The position numbers and the translations under genes were made by a program. Below, piece by piece: positions 1-6,294 of a DNA stretch of 19,031 bases. The DNA lies in assembly GCA_000961805.1 (NCBI GenBank), contig LADV01000262.1:1-19031 (forward strand), in the 5' to 3' direction. Below the pieces are notes generated by a model. It saw nothing but the letters and a program-made list of their open reading frames with translations, was not told the DNA's origin and did not search any database. This DNA is from Peptococcaceae bacterium BRH_c23. GTDB taxonomy: Bacteria > Bacillota_B > Desulfitobacteriia > Desulfitobacteriales > Desulfitobacteriaceae. Every line of letters begins with the position of its first letter. Positions within the stretch are counted from its first letter, which is position 1.

Positions 1-2
1 TA

Positions 3-206
3 GGATTTCATCACCTTATGCAAATCGGTCGATTTATGAATGTTTTGCTAGTACATAGTGAGCTTCTAGAGAAAAAAGTAGCCGTACTCGGGATCAATGG
101 CTTGTTAGAGTTTATTTTTAAAGCATGTACAGCGGATGTTCTGGATCTAACCCGTATAGCGTCAATTGTTATCGATAATAATTACCAGTGGAGATTGGTA
201 AGTTAG
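3..206 (+). CDS. C-terminal part of an unidentified protein (5' end outside window)
   Basis: The frame is open from the window's left edge to a TAG at 204-206, so this may be the 3' end of a gene starting upstream. An internal ATG at 18 has no clear Shine-Dalgarno sequence. The visible 68 residues read like an alpha/beta segment: a helix, then a hydrophobic strand (KVAVLGI), then a helix (LLEFIFKACTADV). This faintly resembles the end of a STAS domain (anti-sigma-factor antagonist type), but I cannot confirm that. A hairpin directly after the stop is compatible with a gene end. It could also be a chance open frame. Confidence 0.35.
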   Translation, partial: GFHHLMQIGRFMNVLLVHSELLEKKVAVLGINGLLEFIFKACTADVLDLTRIASIVIDNNYQWRLVS

Positions 207-210
207 AATC

Positions 211-229
211 ATCCAACGTTTGGATGACA
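211..229 (+). terminator. Possible weak terminator hairpin
   Basis: TCATCCAA and TTGGATGA form an 8-bp stem with a tiny loop, a few bases after the stop at 206. The following sequence (CAATTTCAAAAATAATT) is only mildly T-rich, so termination strength is doubtful. Confidence 0.35.
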
Positions 230-444
230 ATTTCAAAAATAATTAATGGCCCCCTTTAGGGTTTGTTTGTGGTGAGATAATTTAGTTTCTAGGCAGATCA
301 GTCTTCATAAAGTGATGTGAGACTAAGGTATAACTTTGCTAATGAGTCATAGTTTCTTAAGCGATTCATCTAATTGGTATAATATTGAAAAATAATTGAC
401 TGCGAAAAATATCATGCTTCAGCTCTGCACCCTAACGAATAAAG

Positions 445-473
445 TTGAAATTATGAACAATCTATAGTATACT
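445..473 (+). promoter_or_regulatory. Sigma-A-type promoter of the 608-976 gene
   Basis: TTGAAA at 445-450 and TATACT at 468-473 are separated by exactly 17 bases. Each hexamer has five of six consensus bases. Transcription would start near 480, giving a leader of about 128 nt before the ATG at 608. Confidence 0.75.
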
Positions 474-531
474 AAATAAGTAAACAAATCAAATTTTTAA
501 TTTACCTTTGAAATAAGAGCAATTTGACTGG

Positions 532-557
532 CGGGATAACACGCAGAATTTATCCCG
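532..557 (+). promoter_or_regulatory. Hairpin in the leader of the 608-976 gene
   Basis: CGGGATAA (532-539) and TTATCCCG (550-557) form a perfect 8-bp stem with a 10-nt loop, in the transcribed leader. About 12 bases later comes a T-rich stretch (GTTTTTTGTTT). The spacing is too long for a classic terminator. It may be an RNA-stability or regulatory hairpin, or an operator. Confidence 0.35.
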
Positions 558-607
558 ATGGTTGTTGCTTGTTTTTTGTTTGGGTAACACTTTGAAAGGA
601 GTCTACT

Positions 608-976
608 ATGAGCGACAACATTTCCATGAATAGCGAAACCACAACTATGGAGATCTCTAGGTTAATAATCGAGAGATATTTAGAAAGAAAATTAAAAGAA
701 ACCGAAATTGTGCACCATCTAAATGAGGTTAATGACGACGACAGAACTGCAAATCTTGCAGTGTTTATTGACGTTGCTCATCACGCTAAATTCCACAAAG
801 CTAAGAGAAAGTCTCAGTATATCCCAGAAGTAGGACGTACTAGAAAAGCGATAGAAGCAAAAATCTTAGAAAAATACGGGATAGTGTTTTATGGACCGTT
901 ATATAATAGCGATCGAGAAAAAATGCTTAAGCAAATGGCAGAACGCACAAAAAGGGAACTGGGCTTACTTCGCTAA
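608..976 (+). CDS. Hypothetical 122-residue charged protein
   Basis: ATG at 608 is preceded by the good ribosome binding site AAAGGAG at 595-601. A consensus promoter lies upstream and a strong rho-independent terminator downstream, so this is very probably a real single-gene transcript. The protein is soluble, rich in Lys, Glu and Arg, and predicted mostly helical: a Ser/Thr-rich N-terminus to about residue 13, a charged helix (LIIERYLERKL), a middle section with HHAKFHKAKRKSQ, and a basic C-terminus. I see no signal peptide, membrane segment, metal site or helix-turn-helix that I recognise. Its charge could suit a nucleic-acid-binding or regulatory role, but that is speculation. It is the only convincing plus-strand gene in the window. 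Confidence 0.8.
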   Translation: MSDNISMNSETTTMEISRLIIERYLERKLKETEIVHHLNEVNDDDRTANLAVFIDVAHHAKFHKAKRKSQYIPEVGRTRKAIEAKILEKYGIVFYGPLYNSDREKMLKQMAERTKRELGLLR

Positions 977-1015
977 GCATAAGAGGTTAAATGACTTTTC
1001 TCATGTTTTTCTCCA

Positions 1016-1043
1016 GACGGCTCAGAATGAGCCGTCCTTTTTT
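1016..1043 (+). terminator. Rho-independent terminator of the 608-976 gene
   Basis: GACGGCTC (1016-1023) and GAGCCGTC (1029-1036) make a perfect GC-rich 8-bp stem with a 5-nt loop, followed by CTTTTTTAT. It lies 40 bases after the stop codon. Confidence 0.92.
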
Positions 1044-1064
1044 ATACTTATCAGAAAGTATAAC

Positions 1065-1880
1065 TTACGTTACATACTGCAAGAAGGCTAATACGTGCGA
1101 AGACAGTGTCTTCGGGCACCAGCCAAGTTTTCTTTTTGAAATTTTGGCTATTATCTTTAGGACTGTAGCATCTAAGGATGCTTCACTTTTCAAGCGCGTA
1201 GTCGGTATCCAAAAACTAATGACCTTTTTTCTATTCTTTTTCAGATACGAGTAAATTATTTGCGCTTCATCGATATCTTGCTGGGTCAATCTACGCGTAT
1301 CACTTTTTTCTGGGGTAAATTTATCCCTAATCATCTGATTTAGGGATCGCCGCATCTCTGTATTATCTACCTCTACCCTATTAAATACTTTTCCGTAAAG
1401 CAGCTTATTCCCTTTGATCAGGAATATCTTAGCAAGTTCCTTGTCAAGAAATTCAACCGTTAAGATATTCCTGTTTTTACTCGAGGATTGAACTAACGAC
1501 TGCTTACCAATCACATGCCGAAGTCCTAGGTAATACTCTCTATATTTGGCCGCCTTTTCAAAGTTAAGATTCTCAATAGCTTGATCTAACATTTTAGAAA
1601 GTTCCTGAACAGGTACCCTATCGTTCCCGTAGATAAGCTGCTGGATTTTATCAATGTGAACCCAGTATTCATCAGGATTTACTTGCCCAGTACAAACACC
1701 CAAACAAGTACCCAATTGGCAGAACAAACAACCATTTGCCCTTTCGATCAATCTTGGACTAGGACATTTGCGGATTGGATAAAAATCGTTTAAGTATTGT
1801 ACTGTAGTCTCTACCCGATGAGGACTAGTAAAAGGGCCAAAATATAAGGCACCATCATCTGCTTTTTCGTTTACAACTGA
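1065..1880 (-). pseudogene. UvrC-like GIY-YIG nuclease homolog, N-terminus lost
   Basis: The remaining about 270 residues match the middle and UVR part of UvrC-type proteins: a GALYFGPFTS motif that follows the GIY-YIG nuclease core, then RKCPSPR, a cysteine-rich stretch (CLFCQLGTCLGVC) and a UVR-type helix pair (AIENLNFEKAAKYREYY). Intact relatives begin with a GIY-YIG domain of roughly 70-90 residues, and that is absent. Upstream of about 1880 the frame runs into sequence that in another frame encodes an ABC permease, so the nominal start (near 1955) is an artefact of the fusion. No ribosome binding site or start fits. The 3' end looks natural. Intact relatives would make single-strand incisions in DNA or act in repair; this remnant should lack nuclease activity. 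Confident about family, fairly confident about truncation. Confidence 0.8.
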
Positions 1881-2352
1881 GCCCGATCGCGCTTGACCCC
1901 AAGGAAAGAAGCACTGCTCCACACGCCAGAGCGAACGTAAGGGTTGTGGAAACACCTATTGCTAAAGCAGTACCCACTAACAAAGCTTCCATCAACAACA
2001 AGGTAGGAAGAATAGCAGCCAGCAATTTCCCCCATACTACAGGCCATCCAGCAAGGAGGACACTATTTAAGAGCCAGTCGGATTCTCCCTCCCGGCCGAA
2101 GGATTGCAAAGCCATGTTACCACTGAACATAACGGTATACATTATTAAAACTGTTATTAAGGAAACGCGGCTAGATTCAGCGTTGGAGAATAGGAATTGG
2201 ACCACAAAGAAAATCATGATAATCAGAGGAACCAGATAGCCAAACCATTCCCGAGTGTCCCGTATCATGGAGAGCAAATCTTTCTTAGCCACTGCCCACA
2301 TTCCCAACCAGGGAGAGGCTGTACCAGTGACTTCTGTGTTGATTATTGAATT
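1855..2352 (-). pseudogene. ABC transporter permease, detached C-terminal fragment
   Basis: This frame has no start of its own with a good ribosome binding site (a TTG at 2307 is the nearest). It opens just before the stop of the preceding fragment, in a different frame. It encodes a short cytosolic stretch (AKKDLLSMIRDTREW) followed by four hydrophobic membrane segments. This is the pattern of the second half of large ABC-2-type exporter permeases, in which a second 'KKD-l-r-R' amphipathic stretch precedes the second membrane bundle. It stops abruptly after AIGLS, where the sequence switches into the UvrC-like remnant. The family's C-terminal roughly 100 residues are missing. Confidence 0.75.
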
Positions 2353-3026
2353 TCCCTATTTGTCAACAAATTAGGAATCTGAAAAACCAAGGCTATCATA
2401 ATGCCTGCCAATGCCCCGATAAAGCCAACAGCTTCCTTACTCCGATGCGGCGGCACAATGCGCATCACTAACAGATTGATTAGTTCAGCTATTGCAGTCC
2501 CTATGACCCATAGCCCGAGACCCACTATTAAAACCAGGATGTAAAATAATCCTCCCGCATTAAAGAGCAACCCATAAAAAACTCCTGGTAAGAAAGCAAA
2601 CAAGATTGCTGTCAAAAAGTTACTTCCGATAACCGCTAGAGACTTTACGGCAAAAACAACCTTAAGGGGGACTGGGGCCATGAAAAGAAGTTCTAAATCA
2701 TCGGACATATAAAGAGTAGCAAAGGCTGCCGTGATGCCAAAGAAAATCTGACTGGCTAAGCCAACCATAAACAACAAAGAGAGAAAGCCCTTAACAGTTT
2801 GAGGGGGCATGGTTTTCAAAGCGCCATAGGCGAAAAAGCCTAAGGAAACTAGGATGGCGAGCAACCCCAACATAACAACAACCATGCCGATTAAGGTGCC
2901 CACTGGCCTATGGCGCATCTTATTCCAGGCCACTCGCAGCTGGTTTTTCAGCAACAACATGAAGTCTTGTCCAAAGGATTGTTCCGACGGTGGGTCCATC
3001 AGAGGAGGAGGTAAGACTATTTTCAC
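2343..3026 (-). pseudogene. ABC transporter permease, N-terminal fragment (227 residues)
   Basis: It starts at a GTG (3026) with AGGAGG nearby, 3 bases after the ATPase stop, so it was translationally coupled to the ATPase. A cytosolic N-terminus of about 35 residues (including LLKNQLRVAWNKMRHRP) is followed by about five or six membrane helices, with a conserved-looking cytosolic loop (MSDDLELLFMAPVPLKVV) typical of putative ABC exporters. It ends at a TAA just after PNLLTNREIQ. Relatives normally run past 500 residues as one chain. Here the second half resumes in another frame almost at once, so a central section of perhaps 100 or more residues seems deleted. Substrate unknown. Confidence 0.75.
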
Positions 3027-3029
3027 TGT

Positions 3030-3482
3030 TTATCCCTCCTCTAGACTTTTTATTAATTCGGAATTCTCGTGACCACTTGTAAGTTCCAGGAAGATATCTT
3101 CCAGGCTTTCCCCTCCGTGCCCAACCTTCTGACGCAGTTCCTCCGGACTCCCCTGAGCAATCAGCAGACCGTCCTTAAGAATAGCAACACGGTGGCACAT
3201 TCTTTCTGCAATCTCCAAAATATGAGTAGAGACAAAAATTGCCGCTCCCTGCCGAGCCATCTCCTGTAACACATCTTTCAATAGGCGGGCACTGGCAGGA
3301 TCAAGCCCGACAGTCGGCTCATCAAGCAAGATCACCTTGGGCTGGTTGATGAGGGCTGCAGCTAACACCACCTTCTGCCTCATACCATGAGAATAGCTCT
3401 CCAATAACTCATCAACTCGGTCTCCGAGTCCAAACATATCCAGAAGCTGTTCCGTCCTTTTCGCTATGATCGCTTTAGGCAC
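3030..3482 (-). pseudogene. ABC transporter ATPase, N-terminal half including Walker A missing
   Basis: The 150 residues contain the ABC signature (YSHGMRQK, about 30-37), Walker B (VILLDEPTVGLDP, about 50-62) and the H-loop (STHIL, His at about 87), but there is no Walker A P-loop or Q-loop. An intact ATPase would have about 100 further residues at the N-terminus. The nominal GTG start at 3482 has no ribosome binding site, and the sequence in front of it is promoter-like DNA. ATP binding should be lost. The gene is coupled to the equally damaged permease. Family assignment is firm. Confidence 0.85.
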
Positions 3483-3495
3483 TTGTTGTTACACA

Positions 3496-3524
3496 ATTAT
3501 ACTCTACATCCTATCTTAAACCAA
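3496..3524 (-). promoter_or_regulatory. Probable remnant promoter of the ABC transporter operon
   Basis: On the minus strand TTGGTT (3524-3519) and a perfect TATAAT (3501-3496) are separated by 17 bases. The promoter sits only about 14 bases from the truncated ATPase coding sequence with no room for a ribosome binding site, consistent with a deletion starting just downstream of the transcription start. Confidence 0.5.
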
Positions 3525-3570
3525 AAATGAAGTTAGAATTCCAATGACTGTCAGAAATTCACTGATGGGA

Positions 3571-3918
3571 TTATGTAAGGAATATAAGTTTAACAACTGT
3601 AATACAGGCCCATAGAAATAACATATAAGCCAAAAAACATTTGACTGATTCGCGGTCATTCTCGGCGATAAGATCCGAGGAAATCATCAGGCCTAAAGCG
3701 GTTAGGCCCAGATTTGAGATCACGAACATAGTGTAATTGGATAATGAGTCATTTCTGAGGAAGGCAATAATCAGGTCTAGGGCTGAAAGCATAAAGACTG
3801 ATGTTAGAAATGTATTGGTCAGTGTCATTGGCTTAGAGCTTTTTAAACTTGGGGCAGGTTCGGAAGTCAGACTAGATAGACTTAATTTTCCTGACAGACT
3901 TACTTTTGAAATTGACAT
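3571..3918 (-). CDS. Hypothetical small membrane protein (115 residues, three helices)
   Basis: ATG at 3918 has AGAAGGA seven bases upstream, and a good promoter lies at 3941-3968. Residues 1-31 are hydrophilic and Ser/Pro-rich. Three hydrophobic segments follow (about 32-53, 62-84 and 91-114), separated by a short polar loop (LRNDSLSN) and an acidic loop (IAENDRES). There is no cleavable signal peptide and no motif I recognise, so no function is offered. It is probably an integral membrane protein with a cytosolic Ser-rich tail. It is transcribed alone and stops just upstream of the defective ABC operon. Confidence 0.7.
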   Translation of the reverse strand: MSISKVSLSGKLSLSSLTSEPAPSLKSSKPMTLTNTFLTSVFMLSALDLIIAFLRNDSLSNYTMFVISNLGLTALGLMISSDLIAENDRESVKCFLAYMLFLWACITVVKLIFLT

Positions 3919-3940
3919 ATTTCATTCCTTCTTTCTTTAT

Positions 3941-3968
3941 TTTATAAGGAACGGTCTTCTTATTTCAA
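3941..3968 (-). promoter_or_regulatory. Promoter of the 115-residue membrane protein gene
   Basis: Minus-strand TTGAAA (3968-3963) and TATAAA (3946-3941) with a 16-base spacer. The start of transcription would fall about 15 bases before the ATG at 3918, leaving a short leader that still includes the ribosome binding site. Confidence 0.55.
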
Positions 3969-4036
3969 CTATAACACTGTGCTCGGACAAATCTTTGTAA
4001 GTAGTTTAGTTATGAATTATTCATTGAAAAATATAA

Positions 4037-4062
4037 ACCACCGCCTATTAATAGGCGATGGT
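4037..4062 (-). terminator. Rho-independent terminator of the 86-residue gene
   Basis: Read on the minus strand, a stem of up to 12 pairs (core CGCCTAT/ATAGGCG, outer part with one G-U pair) is followed by TTTATATTTTTC. It lies 14 bases after the stop at 4076. Confidence 0.8.
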
Positions 4063-4075
4063 AGAGGATCACTAT

Positions 4076-4336
4076 TTAATTTCGATACGGAGCTTTATCT
4101 AAAAGCGTCTGATCTATCACTTCGGCTTTTATGTCGATGACTTCCCCAAACATATACTCCTGCGGTCTCTGTTTGAACTTACTGGATCGTTTCTTTCCGA
4201 AGTAATATTTGTATATGCCGTATAAACTCGCCAGCGCCGCTCCAACTAACATGATCCCAAAGGAAAAAACGACCGTTGTAACGACGATAAAGAGAATCGC
4301 GAGGGACCATAGGGCTTTACTAAGTTTAGTAGGCAT
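4076..4336 (-). CDS. Hypothetical small membrane protein (86 residues)
   Basis: ATG at 4336 is preceded by a near-perfect ribosome binding site (AAAGGAGG, 7 bases away), and a clear terminator follows the stop. Residues about 9-46 form one long or two tightly spaced hydrophobic helices (LWSLAILFIVVTTVVF, then a Gly/Ala-rich segment), bounded by a basic patch (GKKRSSKFKQR) that should stay in the cytosol. The C-terminal about 35 residues are polar (EVIDIKAEVIDQ). No family recognised. The 115-bp gap upstream contains a striking palindrome at 4398-4421 that could be its operator. Confidence 0.8.
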   Translation of the reverse strand: MPTKLSKALWSLAILFIVVTTVVFSFGIMLVGAALASLYGIYKYYFGKKRSSKFKQRPQEYMFGEVIDIKAEVIDQTLLDKAPYRN

Positions 4337-4397
4337 CTGAAATCCTCCTTTAATGGAAAGTAAACTTCCTTAATGAAGCAAACTACTTTTAGAACAA

Positions 4398-4421
4398 GTT
4401 CTATAATATCTATTATAGAAC
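4398..4421. promoter_or_regulatory. 24-bp inverted repeat, candidate operator
   Basis: Two 11-base arms (GTTCTATAATA and TATTATAGAAC) flank a 2-base centre. Each arm contains TATAAT on one strand, so a bound regulator would cover a -10 element for the 86-residue gene (minus-strand TATAAT at 4417-4412). The matching -35 is poor. The AT-rich dyad is loosely like Fur/PerR boxes but the 2-base centre does not fit their usual spacing. Confidence 0.45.
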
Positions 4422-4451
4422 AATCTTTTAAAAAAATCTATTCGGGAACTT

Positions 4452-4697
4452 CTACCAGTTCTCCGTCTTCAAAATTGATGTAATACCTTGCTTGACGTGT
4501 ACAACCTTGTACACCACAGGTTCCGCTTCAAACACTTTCCAGCATACTACGTTTAATTTGGTATTGGACGGCGCATATTCTACATATTTGACTCCATGCT
4601 TTAGTGCCATCAGGGTGGCGCGGATTGGCGTTATTAAAAAGTATTCCTTGGTATTGGTACATCTGAAAAACCTCTTTTCTTCTGTCAGCAAACACAT
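4452..4697 (-). CDS. Hypothetical 81-residue protein
   Basis: The frame is open from a TAG near 4730 to the stop at 4452. ATG at 4697 is the only conventional start but has no good ribosome binding site. A promoter with a consensus extended -10 lies 43 bases upstream. The protein is small, without membrane segments, with alternating strand-like stretches (FRCTNTKEYFLITPI, VKYVEYAPS, KLNVVCWKVFEAEPVVYKVVHV) suggesting a small beta-rich fold. Not recognised. It could be a real small gene or a remnant; the missing ribosome binding site argues for caution. Confidence 0.5.
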   Translation of the reverse strand: MCLLTEEKRFFRCTNTKEYFLITPIRATLMALKHGVKYVEYAPSNTKLNVVCWKVFEAEPVVYKVVHVKQGITSILKTENW

Positions 4698-4739
4698 TAT
4701 TTTTAAGCCATACTGATCTAAGATGGCTTTCTATATATC

Positions 4740-4748
4740 ATTATACCA
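4740..4748 (-). promoter_or_regulatory. Extended -10 promoter of the 81-residue gene
   Basis: Minus-strand TGGTATAAT is a perfect extended -10 element. No good -35 hexamer is visible at 16-18 bases, as is common for extended -10 promoters. The leader contains AGCCAT and ATGGCT, able to form a 6-bp hairpin just before the ATG. Confidence 0.5.
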
Positions 4749-4794
4749 TTTTTCCTATCTAAGACCTATATCGTGGTTATGTTTGATGTCGTAA

Positions 4795-5653
4795 TTATCG
4801 CATGACCTTTTCGGTGTAATAACAAATTGCTATTGTTCCTGGACCAACATGCAACCCAATAACGGGTCCTATATCCATAATCTTTGGGGTTATCTTGAGT
4901 TTTTCACGAATTACGTTGGCAAGTTCAGCGGCTTCGCCCTGACAATTGATATGCAGAACAACGACTTCTCCTAGCCCATATTGACTAATATCCTGGAGCA
5001 TTTTATCCACCATGGCCATTACGGCATTCTTTTTGGTTCTTACTTTGGTGAGAATACTTGTTTTGCCATTTTCCACAGTCAAAATCGGAATAATTTTAAA
5101 TAGATTTCCGATTAAAGCACTAGCTCCTCCAATTCTTCCGCCTTTTTTCAAGTATTCAAGATTCTCAGGGATAAATAAGAAGCGACTTCTTTTTATGTTC
5201 TCTAACGCCGCTGCTTTGGACCTGCTCTAATGTCTGTCCTGCTTTTGCCGCTCTGGCAGCTTGGATAACGGCAAACCCAAGTTGCATACAATTAGATCTT
5301 GAATCGACGATCTCTATCTTAGCATTCTCATGCTTTTCCAAAACCATTTCTTTGGCAAGTTGAGCTGTGGATAAAGTCCCACTCATTTCTGAAGATAAGA
5401 AAATACAACATAGACTATCGCCCATCTCAACCACACTGATCATTTCATCAACCATTTCTCCGATCGAAGGTTGTGAGGAGGTTGGAATTCCTTTGGCAGC
5501 CATCATCTTATAGAAAGTCTCGTTATCAATGTCAGTTTCTCTCATGCTCTCAGTTCCAAAGGATAGATTCAAGGATACCATCCTAATATTGAATTCTTTC
5601 CTAAGTTGTTCCCCTAAGTAGCTGGTGCTATCCGTCAAAATTTATACTGCCAT
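4795..5653 (-). pseudogene. degV-family fatty-acid-binding protein gene with nonsense and frameshift lesions
   Basis: Joined across the lesions, the product is a full-length DegV protein (about 280 residues): N-terminal TDSTSYL, the lipid-site TSSQPS segment, a SSEMSGT loop, and a C-terminal half with LKKGGRIGGASALIG and a late HVGPGTIAI motif. The natural start is ATG 5653, with AGAGAG upstream. Its fourth codon is TAA (5644-5642), in the place where relatives carry a charged residue before ILTDST. A second lesion lies between about 5190 and 5223: frame 1 reads LEQVQ then runs to a stop, while one frame over the sequence continues as KAAALENIKRSRF and LFIPENLEYL. Intact DegV binds fatty acids for FakA-type kinases. 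The gene is presumed inactive, unless the TTG at 5638 and recoding rescue it. Confidence 0.85.
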
Positions 5654-6032
5654 TATTTTAGCTCTCTTTCGTTACATGCCAATCTCCATAATCTCATAAG
5701 CATGTATTCATTATAGCTATATTATAACCTTTATCAAAGCATCGTGTATTTGTTATTCACAATTTATTTATAAATATCTGAGAGAATGTCAGTAATGACC
5801 TTTATAGATTATTACATTACTAAATAGGGCTTGCTAACCAAACCTCTTTTTTCCTCTTAGCAAGCAGAATCTTACGATTTTCCGCCTTAAATCCAACTCA
5901 GACTTTGGGCAACCCGAAAAGGGTGGATTGGCGCTATAGCCCTCATGAGCAGCCGGTATGAGGATGGAAATTTCCAACAGGACGCCTGAGCAAATCACGT
6001 CCGAGGTTAACTTTATCAAGGAACAAAGAGGC

Positions 6033-6058
6033 CAAATGGTGCATCGATGCAACATTTG
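6033..6058. repeat. Near-perfect 26-bp palindrome inside the element
   Basis: CAAATG and CATTTG enclose, after one mismatch on each side, the perfect palindrome TGCATCGATGCA (6040-6051). Confidence 0.8.
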
Positions 6059-6068
6059 ATTTTAACTC

Positions 6069-6114
6069 TATGTGCATGGTTTTTGACGCCAAAGGCTGTT
6101 TTTCCATGCACATA
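6069..6114. repeat. Nested hairpin inside the element
   Basis: TATGTGCATGG (6069-6079) and CCATGCACATA (6104-6114) form a perfect 11-bp stem. The 24-base interior has two T-runs around a small GCC-AAA-GGC hairpin (6088-6096). Confidence 0.85.
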
Positions 6115-6176
6115 TTTATTAAGACACTACCCTTAAACCCTTGCGGAGTCTAGACTTTTCGATAAATTAGCAAGCC

Positions 6177-6226
6177 CTAAATAGATAGATTGATAGACAA
6201 ATAAATCGATAGATAGATAAATAAAG
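6177..6226. repeat. GATA-rich low-complexity tract
   Basis: Imperfect tandem GATA/AATA tetranucleotides (ATAGATAGATTGATAG and CGATAGATAGATAAATAAA) fill the space between the inverted-repeat element and the terminator. It looks like slippage-prone simple sequence. Confidence 0.65.
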
Positions 6227-6231
6227 AAAAT

Positions 6232-6266
6232 GCCCCGAACGGCGGTTTATTTTCCGCCGACGGGGC
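6232..6266 (-). terminator. Bidirectional terminator ending the flx-hdr operon
   Basis: GCCCCG and GGCGG arms pair with CCGCC and CGGGGC, giving an 11-pair interrupted GC-rich stem. On the minus strand it is followed by ATTTTCTTTATTT and lies 29 bases past the operon's last stop. On the plus strand it is followed by TTTTT (6267-6271), so it would also stop transcripts coming from the 5820-6184 element. Confidence 0.88.
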
Positions 6267-6294
6267 TTTTTCAGGTACTTACAAGTATTAAGAT

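Larger units (their letters stand above)
207..607 (+). promoter_or_regulatory. 400-bp non-coding region upstream of the 608-976 gene
   Basis: No coding signal is seen here. Besides the hairpin at 211-229 it holds an extended -10 (TGG then TATAAT at 378-383, no good -35), a strong promoter at 445-473, an 8-bp hairpin in the leader at 532-557, and the ribosome binding site at 594-601. Everything seems devoted to expressing the downstream gene. Confidence 0.5.
5820..6184. mobile_element. 349-bp inverted-repeat-bounded non-coding element (MITE-like or structured RNA)
   Basis: The outer arms TAGGGCTTGCTAA (5825-5837) and TTAGCAAGCCCTA (6167-6179) are perfect 13-base inverted repeats. The 8-base word CTAAATAG occurs at both outer edges (5820-5827 and 6177-6184) in direct orientation, as a target duplication would. 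A third copy of the arm, TTAGCAAGC, sits inverted at 5857-5865. No convincing protein is encoded on either strand. The interior is full of palindromes: 5890-5929, 5941-5963, 5966-5975, 5980-6002, 6033-6058 and 6069-6114. Two readings are possible: a non-autonomous transposable element, or a structured RNA closed by a terminal helix. Confidence 0.55.

Noticed and set aside
1041..1062. TTATACTT...AAGTATAA hairpin as a terminator for the uvrC-like remnant
   Set aside because: On the minus strand it is followed by AAAAAGG, not a T-run; AT-only stem. No support for termination.
1065..1955. A 296-residue intact protein read from 1955 to 1065
   Set aside because: Its first 24 or so residues are the permease coding sequence read out of frame; only the part after about 1880 has UvrC-like character. 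Treated as a truncated pseudogene.
5834..6055. 73-residue minus-strand open frame inside the 5820-6184 element
   Set aside because: No ribosome binding site, no recognisable protein pattern, and it runs across several palindromes; chance open frame.
5820..6184. tmRNA, RNase P RNA, SRP RNA or group II intron as identity of the structured element
   Set aside because: None of the conserved sequence blocks I know for these RNAs is visible on either strand, and there are no intron GTGYG/AY-type ends.
6177..6226. CRISPR or tandem-repeat array
   Set aside because: The GATA repeats are imperfect tetranucleotides without spacers; simple low-complexity sequence.
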